NCBI RefSeq assembly: GCF_004138495.1
Contig: NZ_ML142863.1
Location: 100,373 to 111,999 of the forward strand
Direction of reading: 5' to 3'
Origin: Phytoactinopolyspora endophytica
Lineage (GTDB): Bacteria > Actinomycetota > Actinomycetes > Jiangellales > Jiangellaceae
Length of the DNA stretch: 11,627 nucleotides
The notes under the pieces are model-generated. The model was not told the DNA's origin. It searched no databases and saw only the letters and a list, made by a program, of their open reading frames with translations. Positions within the stretch are counted from its first letter, which is position 1. Each line of letters opens with the position of its first letter. A program made the translations under genes and the position numbers. This document shows, one piece after another, positions 1 through 6,603 of the stretch.

Positions 1-489
1 AGTCTCGCCCCGGAAGGATGGCGGTCACGGGCTGGGGCCATCGCTGCCGCGATCGGCCAAGACGATCTTGGACTGCTCGAGGATCGCGAGTCCACGGAGC
101 CGACCGGAGCGGTCCACGGCGTCTTGAAAGATCTGTCTCACAAAAATGGTGTACGAGAACGACTCCTGAGAACCGATCTCCGGTGATGGGCCAGGGACCG
201 GGCTTCGTCTCCTTCAGGCGATGTCCACGAGACGCCGGCTCTACATTCAGTGTGCTGACTGGACAAATGCGGTTTGATAGACCGCGAATATCGGGATCCA
301 CCACAGGACCTGGGACTCCGCTTAGAAGCAACGACTTTCGGCACTTTCGAGCGAGTGGCCGTAGCGGTTCCGCGAGCTGCCCAGGTGACCAGTCGAGAAC
401 ACGCACTATTGGCCCGACGGCTCCGAGCGTGAGCTCAGAGCGCGTGCACCTTCTAGTCACTCCTTTGTCGATTTATTGGTGATAGCAGC
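1..489. other. Non-coding or unrecognised stretch downstream of the XRE regulator gene
   Basis: I see no supportable gene here. The plus strand has a 154-codon open frame (18-482), but its product is rich in Arg, Ser and Pro with no domain or ribosome-binding site, which is typical of a chance frame. The minus strand has a short frame ending at a TGA at 25-27. It is open from about 219, has a possible GTG at 141, and ends in a plausible-looking helix (residues such as LRGLAILEQSKIVLADRG). It could be the tail of a decayed gene, but I do not recognise it. No clear hairpin with a T-run was seen downstream of the regulator gene. Confidence 0.4.
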
Positions 490-1416
490 TTATTGACGGG
501 CGCGGACTGTTCGTCTTTCACCGTCTGCGTCGCGGTCGGGCAGAACAGGAGGCGTCTGTTGGATGATGTTGTTCAGGAGCGCGAGAGCATCAGATGATGA
601 CTGGTCGGCCGGGGTGTAGACCTCCAGCCGGTGGTCAGGACTATCGGCCTGGAGCCAAAGCTGGAACTCGACCGTCAACGGACCGACAAGGGGATGTTGG
701 AAGCGCTTGATGCCGGAGGTGCATCCGCCGACGCGCCCGGTGGCCCACATCTCGGCGAAGTCGGTGTCTTTCATGCATAGCTCACCGACGAGCTCCGCCA
801 GCCGAGTGTCGTCGGGGTACTTCACGCTGATCCGGCGCAGGTGGGCGACGTAGGCACGGGCCTCTGAGAGCCAGTCCATGTACGCGCCTCGCACTTGCGG
901 GTCGAGGAACAGCAGCCTGGGCATCGACGGACGAGTCCGTGCGTCACTCACGTCGAAGGGCAAGTGCGGGGCCAAGAGCGCGTGGCCGGCAGGCGTCCAC
1001 GCGAGCGGGTCGTTGCGTCGGCCCAGCAGCACCGCCGCTTGGTCGCCGATGGCGTCCAGCATCGCCAAAGCTCGCGGGTGGGGGTGCTCGGGACGGGTGC
1101 GCGGGGCGGGCCGCGTCGGTGAGGGCTTGGCCAGATCGAGCAGATGTTCGGTTTCTGTCTCACTCAGGTGAAGCGCCCGCGCGAGGGCCAGCAGCACCTC
1201 AGTGGAAGCGTTGTGGGCCTGGCCCTGTTCGAGACGGACGTAGTATGCGACGGACACACCGGCGAGGTGGGCAACCTCTTCGCGACGCAGACCGGGCACT
1301 CGGCGGCGCTTGCCCCAGCTCTCGATGCCAGCCTGGATGGGCGTAAGCGCGGCGCGGCGAGACGTCAAGTACTCGCCCAAGCCACCCGGCTCGGGCCGCC
1401 TCGTTAAATTACTCAT
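490..1416 (-). CDS. XRE-family transcriptional regulator with MmyB-like ligand-binding domain
   Basis: This is probably a one-component cytoplasmic DNA-binding regulator of 308 residues. An N-terminal helix-turn-helix (about 15-94) contains the family's characteristic stretch RVPGLRREEVAHLAGVSVAY, followed by YYVRLEQG (about 39-65). A PAS-like MmyB/MltR-type ligand-binding domain follows (about 114-285), with NDPLAWTPAGHALL, RLLFLDPQVRGAYMDW and KRFQHPLVGPLTVEFQLW as recognisable segments. The tail (about 290-308) is charged. Relatives often sit divergent to a dehydrogenase or reductase gene, as here, which suggests control of the oxidoreductase at 1643 and of itself. The ligand is unknown; fatty-acid-like molecules have been proposed for the family. 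I chose ATG at 1416 because its product starts close to where relatives do. TTG at 1434 and GTG at 1425 are in frame and cannot be excluded, since none has an ideal Shine-Dalgarno sequence. Codon 4 is TTA. Confidence 0.88.
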   Translation of the reverse strand: MSNLTRRPEPGGLGEYLTSRRAALTPIQAGIESWGKRRRVPGLRREEVAHLAGVSVAYYVRLEQGQAHNASTEVLLALARALHLSETETEHLLDLAKPSPTRPAPRTRPEHPHPRALAMLDAIGDQAAVLLGRRNDPLAWTPAGHALLAPHLPFDVSDARTRPSMPRLLFLDPQVRGAYMDWLSEARAYVAHLRRISVKYPDDTRLAELVGELCMKDTDFAEMWATGRVGGCTSGIKRFQHPLVGPLTVEFQLWLQADSPDHRLEVYTPADQSSSDALALLNNIIQQTPPVLPDRDADGERRTVRARQ

Positions 1417-1434
1417 GTCCCCCACGATAGGCAA

Positions 1435-1465
1435 CCTGTCCGTATTTAGCGTGACCCTGTCAGTA
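1435..1465. promoter_or_regulatory. Candidate operator: two CCTGTCNGTA direct repeats 21 bp apart
   Basis: CCTGTCCGTA (1435-1444) and CCTGTCAGTA (1456-1465) match at 9 of 10 positions and start exactly 21 bp apart, about two helical turns. They lie just upstream of the XRE gene start, in the 226-bp gap it shares with the divergent oxidoreductase gene. This suits autoregulation by a dimeric XRE protein bound on one face of the helix. The binding role is inferred. No second matching pair was seen near the oxidoreductase start. Confidence 0.4.
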
Positions 1466-1642
1466 GTAGGAACCCCAGTCGCACCACTATCCGGTGTCTG
1501 GCTGCCCTACCTGGCCCGGAAGGATACTGGACTCAGGTCGTTGCCCGCCTCGCCTCCGCGGAACCGGATCGGCAACACCAAGAAGCCAACCGATCTCCAC
1601 GACGACTCATAGAGTCCCTATCACCCCGGGAGAAGACCCCAC

Positions 1643-2548
1643 ATGCGCGCAGTATCATTAGATCACTTCGGCCCCATCGAGGACCTCTCTCTGGTCCAGA
1701 CACCAGATCCTGAACTGAACCCGGGCGAAGCTCTGATCCGTGTCGTCTCGAGTTCCATCAACCCCGTTGACGAGAAGACTAGAAACGGTGACATCGGTGC
1801 TTCCGCTCCTCCACTTCCATTCACTCTCGGATGGGAGCTGGCAGGCATCGTCGTCGAAGACCCGACAGGAAACTTCCGGCCGGGTGACCGAGTAGTCGGA
1901 ATATCCCACCAGTTGAGCACGGGTCGCGGAACGTGGGCAGATCTGGTCGCCATGCCAGTCGCGGACGTCACCTATGCGCCGGCTTCCGTGGGGCTCGTGG
2001 AGGCGGGGACACTGCCGTTGCCGGGGTCGACAGCCCTGCAAGTGCTCGATTGGCTCGATCTTCGCACTGACAGTCACCTTCTCGTCACGGGAGCAGCCGG
2101 AGCTGTGGGAAGCATCGCCGCGCAAGTCGCCTCCAGCATGGGCATCCACGTAGATGCTGTGGTCTCGCGACAATCACAGATCGAGTATGTCGCTTCTTTG
2201 GGTGCCAGCTCGGCGGTAATCGACATCGAAGATCTTCCCCTATATTCATATGACCGGGTTCTCGACACGTACGGCGCGAATGCTTCTGAGGCGATCAGCG
2301 ATGGTGGCCGGTACGCCACTATCGCCACGCAGACCGGACCACCACCAGACCTCATCGCCAGGAATATCACCACCAAACTCTGCCAGGTCGCTGCCGACGG
2401 CGACGCACTCCAACGACTGATGGACCTGGTCGACAAGGGCGTTATTACCCCACGAGTCGATTCCGTGTTCTCAGTAGTGGACGCCGTCCGCGCTCATCAG
2501 CGCTTCTCCGCCGGGAATCTGCAAGGAAAGGTCGCCCTTATCTTCTGA
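1643..2548 (+). CDS. NADP-dependent zinc-free alcohol dehydrogenase-like oxidoreductase (quinone reductase family)
   Basis: A 301-residue cytoplasmic enzyme of the medium-chain dehydrogenase/reductase superfamily, quinone oxidoreductase-like branch. It should transfer hydride from NAD(P)H to a quinone or an enone-like substrate, but the substrate cannot be read from the sequence. The N-terminal GroES-like fold (about 1-120) has the family pattern SSINPVDEKTRNGD at 37-50, GWELAGIV at 63-70 and GDRVVG at 81-86. The Rossmann dinucleotide site is TGAAGAVGSIAAQVA (149-163), followed by an LGAS turn (186-189). The end, GKVALIF, is the usual C-terminus. No zinc-binding Cys set is present. GGGAGAAG at 1628-1635 lies 7 bases before the ATG and supports the start. 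The gene is divergent from the XRE regulator and probably controlled by it. Codon use is less G/C-biased than in the housekeeping block, with TTA at codon 6 plus AGA and TAT codons, which suggests acquisition by transfer. Confidence 0.87.
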   Translation: MRAVSLDHFGPIEDLSLVQTPDPELNPGEALIRVVSSSINPVDEKTRNGDIGASAPPLPFTLGWELAGIVVEDPTGNFRPGDRVVGISHQLSTGRGTWADLVAMPVADVTYAPASVGLVEAGTLPLPGSTALQVLDWLDLRTDSHLLVTGAAGAVGSIAAQVASSMGIHVDAVVSRQSQIEYVASLGASSAVIDIEDLPLYSYDRVLDTYGANASEAISDGGRYATIATQTGPPPDLIARNITTKLCQVAADGDALQRLMDLVDKGVITPRVDSVFSVVDAVRAHQRFSAGNLQGKVALIF

Positions 2549-2771
2549 GTACGAGTCAAATCGGCCGACAGATCGCGCGAGCATGCGCCGCTCTCTCGGG
2601 GCTCCGCGTGAAGGAGGCCCGGTCAGCCTGGTCACGACCTTGCTGTTCTTCCCCAAGTTCAGCCATGGGCGCGACAGATAGGATAAAATCGAGTTCGCCC
2701 GCAGGCTTTGGATCGGCCTCGGCAGCATCGAGTGTCACACAACGCTGATGCCACTGAAGGCTTCATGAGAA
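2549..2771. other. Non-coding stretch between the oxidoreductase gene and the terminator
   Basis: I see no supportable gene. A minus-strand frame from a GTG at 2738 to a stop at 2556 would give about 60 residues, but it has no Shine-Dalgarno sequence and no family I recognise. It may be a chance frame or a decayed remnant. No strong terminator hairpin was seen directly after the oxidoreductase stop. Confidence 0.35.
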
Positions 2772-2802
2772 GAACCCCGCGGACTTCACGGCTACGGGGT
2801 TC
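2772..2802 (-). terminator. Probable rho-independent terminator of the minus-strand block
   Basis: GAACCCCG (2772-2779) and CGGGGTTC (2795-2802) form a perfect 8-bp stem around a 15-base loop. Read on the minus strand, the stem is followed by TTCTTCTC, a pyrimidine-rich run with several T. It sits about 36 bases beyond the stop of the truncated membrane-protein frame and about 240 bases beyond the second mutM, so it plausibly ends that transcription unit. The loop is longer than usual and the T-run is imperfect, hence moderate confidence. Confidence 0.5.
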
Positions 2803-2837
2803 ACAAATCGCCGGTCATACCGCCATCGGATGCTCGT

Positions 2838-3035
2838 TCATGCGACGCTGCACACATCCGCCTGCGCTGAACTTGGCGTCTTGCGTGCCGCTGTGCGCGT
2901 CGCGATCCATTCGGTGAGCACCAGCGCGAGCACCGCGGGGACGAGCGCCCAGGCAGCGAGATCGGCTGCCCCGATTCTGGCGGCCAGCGTTGCGCCGAGG
3001 ACGGAGCCGAGGTACATCGCGGCCATCAGAAACGC
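2838..3035 (-). pseudogene. Truncated C-terminal fragment of a small integral membrane protein (possibly DUF1275/YoaK-like)
   Basis: An open frame begins immediately behind the second mutM stop and runs to TGA at 2838-2840. From the first ATG (3026) it encodes 62 residues. Two hydrophobic segments are visible: AAMYLGSVLGATLAARIG (about 2-19) and LAAWALVPAVLALVLTEWIA (about 23-42). They are followed by a positively charged turn (RTAARK) and a polar tail. The pattern resembles the last two transmembrane helices of a permease, and the first helix in particular recalls the C-terminus of DUF1275 proteins. No start with a Shine-Dalgarno sequence exists and the N-terminal helices are absent, so it looks like the stump of a gene whose front was deleted. 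It could also be a genuine two-helix small protein translated from the mutM mRNA. The family assignment is tentative. Confidence 0.45.
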
Positions 3036-3039
3036 TCAA

Positions 3040-3879
3040 TTAGCGTTTTCGCTGGCAGGCCGGGCAAAAGTGGCTCGAACGGTTCATGAACTTCTCCTGC
3101 ACGATCGGGGTGCCGCAGCGCTGGCAAGGTTGGCCAGCAAGCCCATACACGCTCAGGCTCCGGGAAAAGTACGCGCTGCTGCTGGCCACGTCGACATAGA
3201 GCCGATCGAACGAGGTTCCGGCCTGGGCCAGCGCAGCGGCCATGACCTCTCGCGAAGCATCGATCACCTCCAAGATCCTCGCCTCGGTCAGCGAGGACGC
3301 CGCCGTCTCGCCGTGCATCTCGGCGACCCAGAGCGCTTCGTCGGCGTAGATGTTCCCGATGCCCGAAACCAGCGATTGGTCCAGCAGCGCGCGCTTGATC
3401 CCGGTGCGCCTGGCCTTGATCCGCGCAACCACCGCATCCTGGTCGAATTGAGGATCAAACGGATCCTGCGCCACGTGGGCGATCGGCGAAGGCAATGCCG
3501 CCCCGCCCTCGTCGAAGAGAAGATGACCAAAGGTGCGTTGATCGTCGAAGCGCAGATCACGGCCACCATCAGTGATGGTAAACCGGGCGCGCTCGTGCGT
3601 AGCAACCGCCGCTCCAGGCGAGGTGATGAGCATCTGCCCGGTCATCCCCAGATGAATAAGCAGAGCGTCCTGTTCATCCAAGACCAACCAGAGGTACTTG
3701 CCCCGACGAGCGGTCCCCGTGACCGTCGCACCGACAACCCGTGCCGCGAAGTCTTCAGGACCGGCCAGGTGCCGACGCACCGCGCGCGGATGCCGAACAG
3801 CCGCCGAGGCGATCGTCCGGCCGCGGACGTGGTCGTCGAGCCCACGACGCACGACCTCGGCTTCGGGGAGTTCAGGCAA
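3040..3879 (-). CDS. mutM: Formamidopyrimidine-DNA glycosylase, second tandem copy (Fpg/MutM)
   Basis: A bifunctional base-excision repair enzyme that removes 8-oxoguanine and formamidopyrimidines and then nicks the abasic strand. It is 279 residues long, full length for the family. It has the N-terminal MPELPE with the catalytic Pro exposed after Met removal, Lys61 in RRGKYLWL, the intercalating Met79 in HLGMTG, and Arg115 and Phe117 in DQRTFG. The helix-two-turn-helix segment is [20 protein letters not shown] (Asn176). A C-terminal zinc finger has Cys252, 255, 272 and 275, with Arg267. I chose the TTG at 3877-3879 because it directly precedes the Pro codon and has AGGAGG (3888-3893) 8 bases upstream. 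Upstream in-frame starts such as GTG at 3906 would bury the catalytic Pro. It is a close paralogue of the mutM at 4081, about 200 bases away, with a candidate promoter of its own. All key residues are intact, so it is likely active. Confidence 0.93.
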   Translation of the reverse strand: MPELPEAEVVRRGLDDHVRGRTIASAAVRHPRAVRRHLAGPEDFAARVVGATVTGTARRGKYLWLVLDEQDALLIHLGMTGQMLITSPGAAVATHERARFTITDGGRDLRFDDQRTFGHLLFDEGGAALPSPIAHVAQDPFDPQFDQDAVVARIKARRTGIKRALLDQSLVSGIGNIYADEALWVAEMHGETAASSLTEARILEVIDASREVMAAALAQAGTSFDRLYVDVASSSAYFSRSLSVYGLAGQPCQRCGTPIVQEKFMNRSSHFCPACQRKR

Positions 3880-3887
3880 CGTCCGCA

Positions 3888-3893
3888 CCTCCT
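3888..3893 (-). promoter_or_regulatory. Shine-Dalgarno AGGAGG that fixes the TTG start of the second mutM
   Basis: On the minus strand AGGAGG is followed by 8 bases and then TTG-CCT. This gives fMet-Pro at the N-terminus, the form the enzyme needs. Confidence 0.8.
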
Positions 3894-3906
3894 GGCCACC
3901 GCTCAC

Positions 3907-3934
3907 TGGATACGCGAAACCACTGTTCGGTCAA
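3907..3934 (-). promoter_or_regulatory. Candidate promoter for the second mutM
   Basis: On the minus strand TTGACC (3929-3934) is a good -35 match. It is separated by 16 bases from TATCCA (3907-3912), a weaker -10. Transcription would start near 3900, leaving a very short leader that still contains the AGGAGG at 3888-3893. This would let the second copy be expressed independently of the upstream rnc-mutM unit. It is inferred from sequence match only. Confidence 0.4.
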
Positions 3935-4048
3935 GTCAGATGCTGATTCCTGTGGGGGCTGATCTGTATGGATGTCAGGTAGAGCGCGTCGAAGCGGTAC
4001 ACGTTGACGTGCAATGACTCGAGGCACGTCGTGCGAACGGAGATAGCT

Positions 4049-4066
4049 GTCGAGCATGTCGAGCAT
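4049..4066. repeat. Tandem 9-bp direct repeat between the two mutM genes
   Basis: GTCGAGCAT occurs twice back to back (4049-4057 and 4058-4066), just behind the stop of the upstream mutM. It may be a replication-slippage product or chance. No function is apparent. Confidence 0.5.
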
Positions 4067-4080
4067 CGTTCGGCTACTGA

Positions 4081-4950
4081 CTAGCGTTTCCGCTGGCAGC
4101 GCGGGCAAAAGTGGGTCGACCGGCCCATGAATTTCTCGCGTTTGATCGGCGTTCCGCACCGCTTGCACGGGTGGCCGGCAAGCCCATAGACGCGTAAAAA
4201 GATCTGTGCAGAACCGCTCTCGCCGTTGACGTTGACGTACAGGCTGTCGAACGATGTTCCGCCCTCGGCCAGCGCCGCTTTCATCACGTCGTGCACCGAC
4301 TCGATCAGGACAGCGACCTCGGTTCGCCGGAGCGTCTCAGTGGGGCGGGCGTAGTGCAGCCGAGCCCGCCACAGCGCCTCGTCAGCGTAAATGTTGCCCA
4401 CACCGGAGATGAGCGACTGATCCAGCAGCGCACGCTTCACGCCGGTGCGCCGCTTGCGCAACGCGGTCGAGAACACCGTCACGTCGAACGCGGCTTCCAA
4501 CGGGTCGAGGGCGATGTGCGCGATCTCCACCGGGACCCCGGCCTGGTCGACAGGGTAGATCGCCAGGCCACCGAACGTGCGCTGGTCGACGAAGCGAAGC
4601 TCCGGGCCCTCGTCGTCGAAGACGATCCGCACCCGAAGATGCCTTCCGTCGGGTACAGACGACGGCTGAAGCAACAGCTGCCCGCTCATGCCGAGGTGAC
4701 CGAGGATGGCCCGGCCGGCTGCGGCGGAGCCGTCACCGGGACTGTCGACGAGCGGCAGCCACAAGTATTTGCCGCGGCGGCGCGGGCCGACGATCCGTGC
4801 CCCGGCCAACGACGCCGCGAAGTCGAGCGGGCCTGGCAGATGCCGGCGCACGGCACGTGGATGCAGAACGTCTACGCGGGCGATCCTTCGCCCCGCCACG
4901 TGTGCCTCGAGACCGCGACGGACGACCTCTACTTCCGGGAGCTCAGGCAC
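4081..4950 (-). CDS. mutM: Formamidopyrimidine-DNA glycosylase, operon-position copy (Fpg/MutM)
   Basis: This has the same activity as its neighbour: excision of oxidised purines with beta,delta-lyase strand cleavage. It is 289 residues long with MPELPE at the N-terminus, Lys61 in RRGKYLWL, Met88 in HLGMSG, and Arg124 and Phe126 in DQRTFG. The helix-two-turn-helix segment is [20 protein letters not shown] (Asn186). The zinc finger has Cys262, 265, 282 and 285, with Arg277 in GRSTHFCP. The chosen start is the GTG at 4948-4950, directly before the Pro codon. Longer frames starting at 5010 lie inside rnc and would hide the catalytic Pro. The gene overlaps the rnc stop by 8 bases and lacks a clear Shine-Dalgarno sequence, so translation is probably coupled to rnc. 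It occupies the usual actinobacterial position after rnc and is therefore likely the ancestral copy. Relative to the downstream copy it has a roughly 10-residue Gly/Ala-rich insertion near 70-80. Confidence 0.94.
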   Translation of the reverse strand: MPELPEVEVVRRGLEAHVAGRRIARVDVLHPRAVRRHLPGPLDFAASLAGARIVGPRRRGKYLWLPLVDSPGDGSAAAGRAILGHLGMSGQLLLQPSSVPDGRHLRVRIVFDDEGPELRFVDQRTFGGLAIYPVDQAGVPVEIAHIALDPLEAAFDVTVFSTALRKRRTGVKRALLDQSLISGVGNIYADEALWRARLHYARPTETLRRTEVAVLIESVHDVMKAALAEGGTSFDSLYVNVNGESGSAQIFLRVYGLAGHPCKRCGTPIKREKFMGRSTHFCPRCQRKR

Positions 4951-5737
4951 CGTCGGCGGATGTACCGTCGACCCTCGTGCCGCCGGCCGATCGAGCATCG
5001 ACGGCTGCACCCTCGGCCAGCGGATCGTCGGCCGCGTCCTCGTCGAACTGAGCGTTCAGCGTGCTCCACGCCAGCTCGGCGGCGTTGGCCTCGGCTTCCT
5101 TCTTGCTCCGCCCTTGACCGGTGCCATACACGGCTCCGGAGAGCAGCACCTCGGCCGTGAAGACCTTCTCGTGGTCGGGACCTTGCTCCGACACCTGGTA
5201 CTCAGGGACACCCAACGAATGCCGGGAGGTGAACTCCTGCAGGGACGTCTTCCAGTCCAGGCCGGCGCCCAGCGTCGCGGAGACGTCGATCAGGTCGTCC
5301 ACCAGGCGGTGCACGAGCGACGTCGCGTCTGAGATGCCACCGTCGACATACACGGCACCGATCAAGGCTTCGACCGTGTCCGCCAAGATGGAGGCCTTGT
5401 CCCGGCCACCGGTGGCTTCTTCCCCACGGCCGAGCCGGATGAAGTCACCCAGCCGCAGGCTGCGGCCCACTCCCGCCAGGGCCCGCATGTTGACGACCGC
5501 CGCACGCAGCTTCGCCAGCTGCCCTTCGGACAAGTCGGGATGACGCCGATAGAGGGCATCGGTCACGACCAGCCCGAGGACGGAGTCACCTAAGAACTCG
5601 AGGCGCTCATTCGTCGGTAGGCCGCCGTGTTCATAGGCGTACGAACGGTGAGTGAGCGCCTGTTCCAGAAGTGGCCCGTCAACCGGCATACCAAGACGGG
5701 CCTCAAGCTCCGAGAGCGCCTTCGACTCAGCCGTCAT
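4943..5737 (-). CDS. rnc: Ribonuclease III
   Basis: A double-strand-specific endoribonuclease that processes rRNA precursors and regulates mRNAs; it acts as a Mg2+-dependent dimer. It is 264 residues long. The nuclease domain (about 5-155) carries the signature [11 protein letters not shown] at 43-53 and a second acidic cluster in [16 protein letters not shown]. Expected metal and catalytic residues are Glu44, Glu47, Asp51, Asp120 and Glu123. The dsRNA-binding domain (about 161-230) is recognisable from [12 protein letters not shown] and [16 protein letters not shown] roughly 34-residue acidic, Ala/Gly/Asp-rich tail follows and is probably disordered. ATG at 5737 lies 13 bases behind the rpmF stop, with a weak GGGA upstream. 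Leu49, in the catalytic motif, is encoded by the rare TTA. The end overlaps the start of mutM. Confidence 0.96.
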   Translation of the reverse strand: MTAESKALSELEARLGMPVDGPLLEQALTHRSYAYEHGGLPTNERLEFLGDSVLGLVVTDALYRRHPDLSEGQLAKLRAAVVNMRALAGVGRSLRLGDFIRLGRGEEATGGRDKASILADTVEALIGAVYVDGGISDATSLVHRLVDDLIDVSATLGAGLDWKTSLQEFTSRHSLGVPEYQVSEQGPDHEKVFTAEVLLSGAVYGTGQGRSKKEAEANAAELAWSTLNAQFDEDAADDPLAEGAAVDARSAGGTRVDGTSADGA

Positions 5738-5750
5738 TGTGGAGTCCCGA

Positions 5751-5954
5751 TCAGGCGTCGCCCACCTGACGTCCGTTGTACTCCTGGAACAGGGGCGTGC
5801 CCTGAGAATCCTCGACCACGTGCGCGCGGTGCGGGACCACCCATGTGGTGCGCCCGTTGACCGTACGCTTCTGGATCTGCGGCAGCTTCGCCTTCCACTG
5901 CGAGCGGCGGTGGCGGGTGTTGCTGCGGGACATCTTGCGCTTGGGGACGGCCAC
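5751..5954 (-). CDS. rpmF: 50S ribosomal protein L32, cysteine-free form
   Basis: A 67-residue protein of the large ribosomal subunit. The N-terminus [20 protein letters not shown] is diagnostic of actinobacterial L32. The second half lacks the four zinc-ribbon cysteines found in many L32 proteins. It reads [20 protein letters not shown] and so on, yet ends EYNGRQV, matching the end of zinc-containing forms. GTG at 5954 is chosen because it gives the canonical N-terminus, with GGAGGAGA about 6-8 bases upstream. That ribosome-binding site lies inside the last codons of the DUF177 gene, and only 2 bases separate the two genes, so translation is probably coupled. Earlier in-frame starts are within DUF177 and unlikely. 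Confidence 0.95.
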   Translation of the reverse strand: MAVPKRKMSRSNTRHRRSQWKAKLPQIQKRTVNGRTTWVVPHRAHVVEDSQGTPLFQEYNGRQVGDA

Positions 5955-5956
5955 GG

Positions 5957-6550
5957 CTATATCTCCTCCGTCGGGCCGGCCCCCGAGGAGCCGGACTCGT
6001 TCGAATCGTCGGCGAGCAGCTCGGCCAGAGCCGCCCACCGTGGGTCGGTCGCTTCATGCTGGTGAGAGGGATCATCCTCCAGCCGAGCTCCGCAGACGGA
6101 GCACAGGCCGGGGCAATCCTCCCGGCAGACCGGCGCCAACGGCAATGCCAACACCACCGCGTCACGCACCGGCTGCTCGAGGTCGATCAGCTCGTCGACG
6201 ACGAACAGACCGTCCTCTTCGGCCTCGGGGTCATCCTTGTCCGAGTAAGAGTACAGCTCCTGAAGATCGACGAGGACGTCATCCTCGATCGGATCCAGGC
6301 ACCGCGCACACTCCCCCGTGAACGGCGCTTGGACCGTTCCCGAGACGAGCGCGCCCTCCATGACCGACTCGAGCCGGAGCTCCAGCTCTACGTCAGCCTC
6401 TTCGGGCACTCCGACCACTCCTTCGAGTCCGAGACCGGCGGGTGCCGGCACCACTCGAGAGACGCGCCGCATCGCCCCAGGTCGACGTCCGAGCTCGCGG
6501 ATATCGAGCACGAACGGCGCACGCGGATCGAGGGCGTTCAGGGCTATCAA
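5957..6550 (-). CDS. DUF177 (YceD) family protein, possible 23S rRNA accumulation factor
   Basis: A 197-residue protein of the DUF177/YceD family, which is almost always encoded next to rpmF. In E. coli and plants the family is linked to 23S rRNA accumulation; its biochemical role is unsettled. The N-terminal region [20 protein letters not shown] is typical of actinobacterial members. Two Cys groups are visible: [14 protein letters not shown] (Cys81, 84) and [14 protein letters not shown] (Cys142, 146, 150, 153). They may bind a metal. [12 protein letters not shown] motif lies near the end. TTG at 6550 matches where relatives begin, though its Shine-Dalgarno sequence is poor. The start is the least certain part of this call. 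Confidence 0.88.
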   Translation of the reverse strand: MIALNALDPRAPFVLDIRELGRRPGAMRRVSRVVPAPAGLGLEGVVGVPEEADVELELRLESVMEGALVSGTVQAPFTGECARCLDPIEDDVLVDLQELYSYSDKDDPEAEEDGLFVVDELIDLEQPVRDAVVLALPLAPVCREDCPGLCSVCGARLEDDPSHQHEATDPRWAALAELLADDSNESGSSGAGPTEEI

Positions 6551-6580
6551 CTCTCGTAAGTGTGCGGGCAGACCGATCTC

Positions 6581-6597
6581 GGCCTCGCCGGGAGGCC
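6581..6597 (-). other. Hairpin in the leader of the DUF177-rpmF unit
   Basis: GGCCTC (6581-6586) and GAGGCC (6592-6597) form a perfect 6-bp stem with a 5-base loop, about 30 bases upstream of the DUF177 start and right behind the predicted promoter. It might stabilise the leader or take part in control of the L32 unit. It could equally be a chance feature of GC-rich DNA. Confidence 0.35.
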
Positions 6598-6603
6598 ACG
6601 CCC

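Noticed and set aside
25..219. A minus-strand frame with a helix-like, plausibly coding C-terminal sequence
   Set aside because: There is no family recognition, no good start (only a GTG at 141), and it is short. It could be the tail of a decayed gene but cannot be supported.
18..482. A 154-codon plus-strand frame in the left non-coding stretch
   Set aside because: It is Arg/Ser/Pro-rich with no ribosome-binding site and no recognisable domain. Probably chance.
2556..2738. A 60-residue minus-strand frame with acidic composition
   Set aside because: It starts at a GTG with no Shine-Dalgarno, resembles no known family, and lies beyond a probable terminator.
3940..3970. Short inverted or direct repeats (CAGAT...ATCTG, GCTGAT twice) upstream of the second mutM
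   Set aside because: The stem is only 5 bp with a 20-base loop, within chance expectation.
2830..4017. A 395-codon plus-strand open frame opposite the second mutM
   Set aside because: It is the antisense shadow of a well-supported mutM. The product is Arg/His/Pro-rich, with no domain and no ribosome-binding site.
3880..4168. A minus-strand frame bridging the two mutM genes
   Set aside because: Half of it is an out-of-frame reading of the zinc finger of the upstream mutM. The remainder crosses the candidate promoter and ends inside the next gene.
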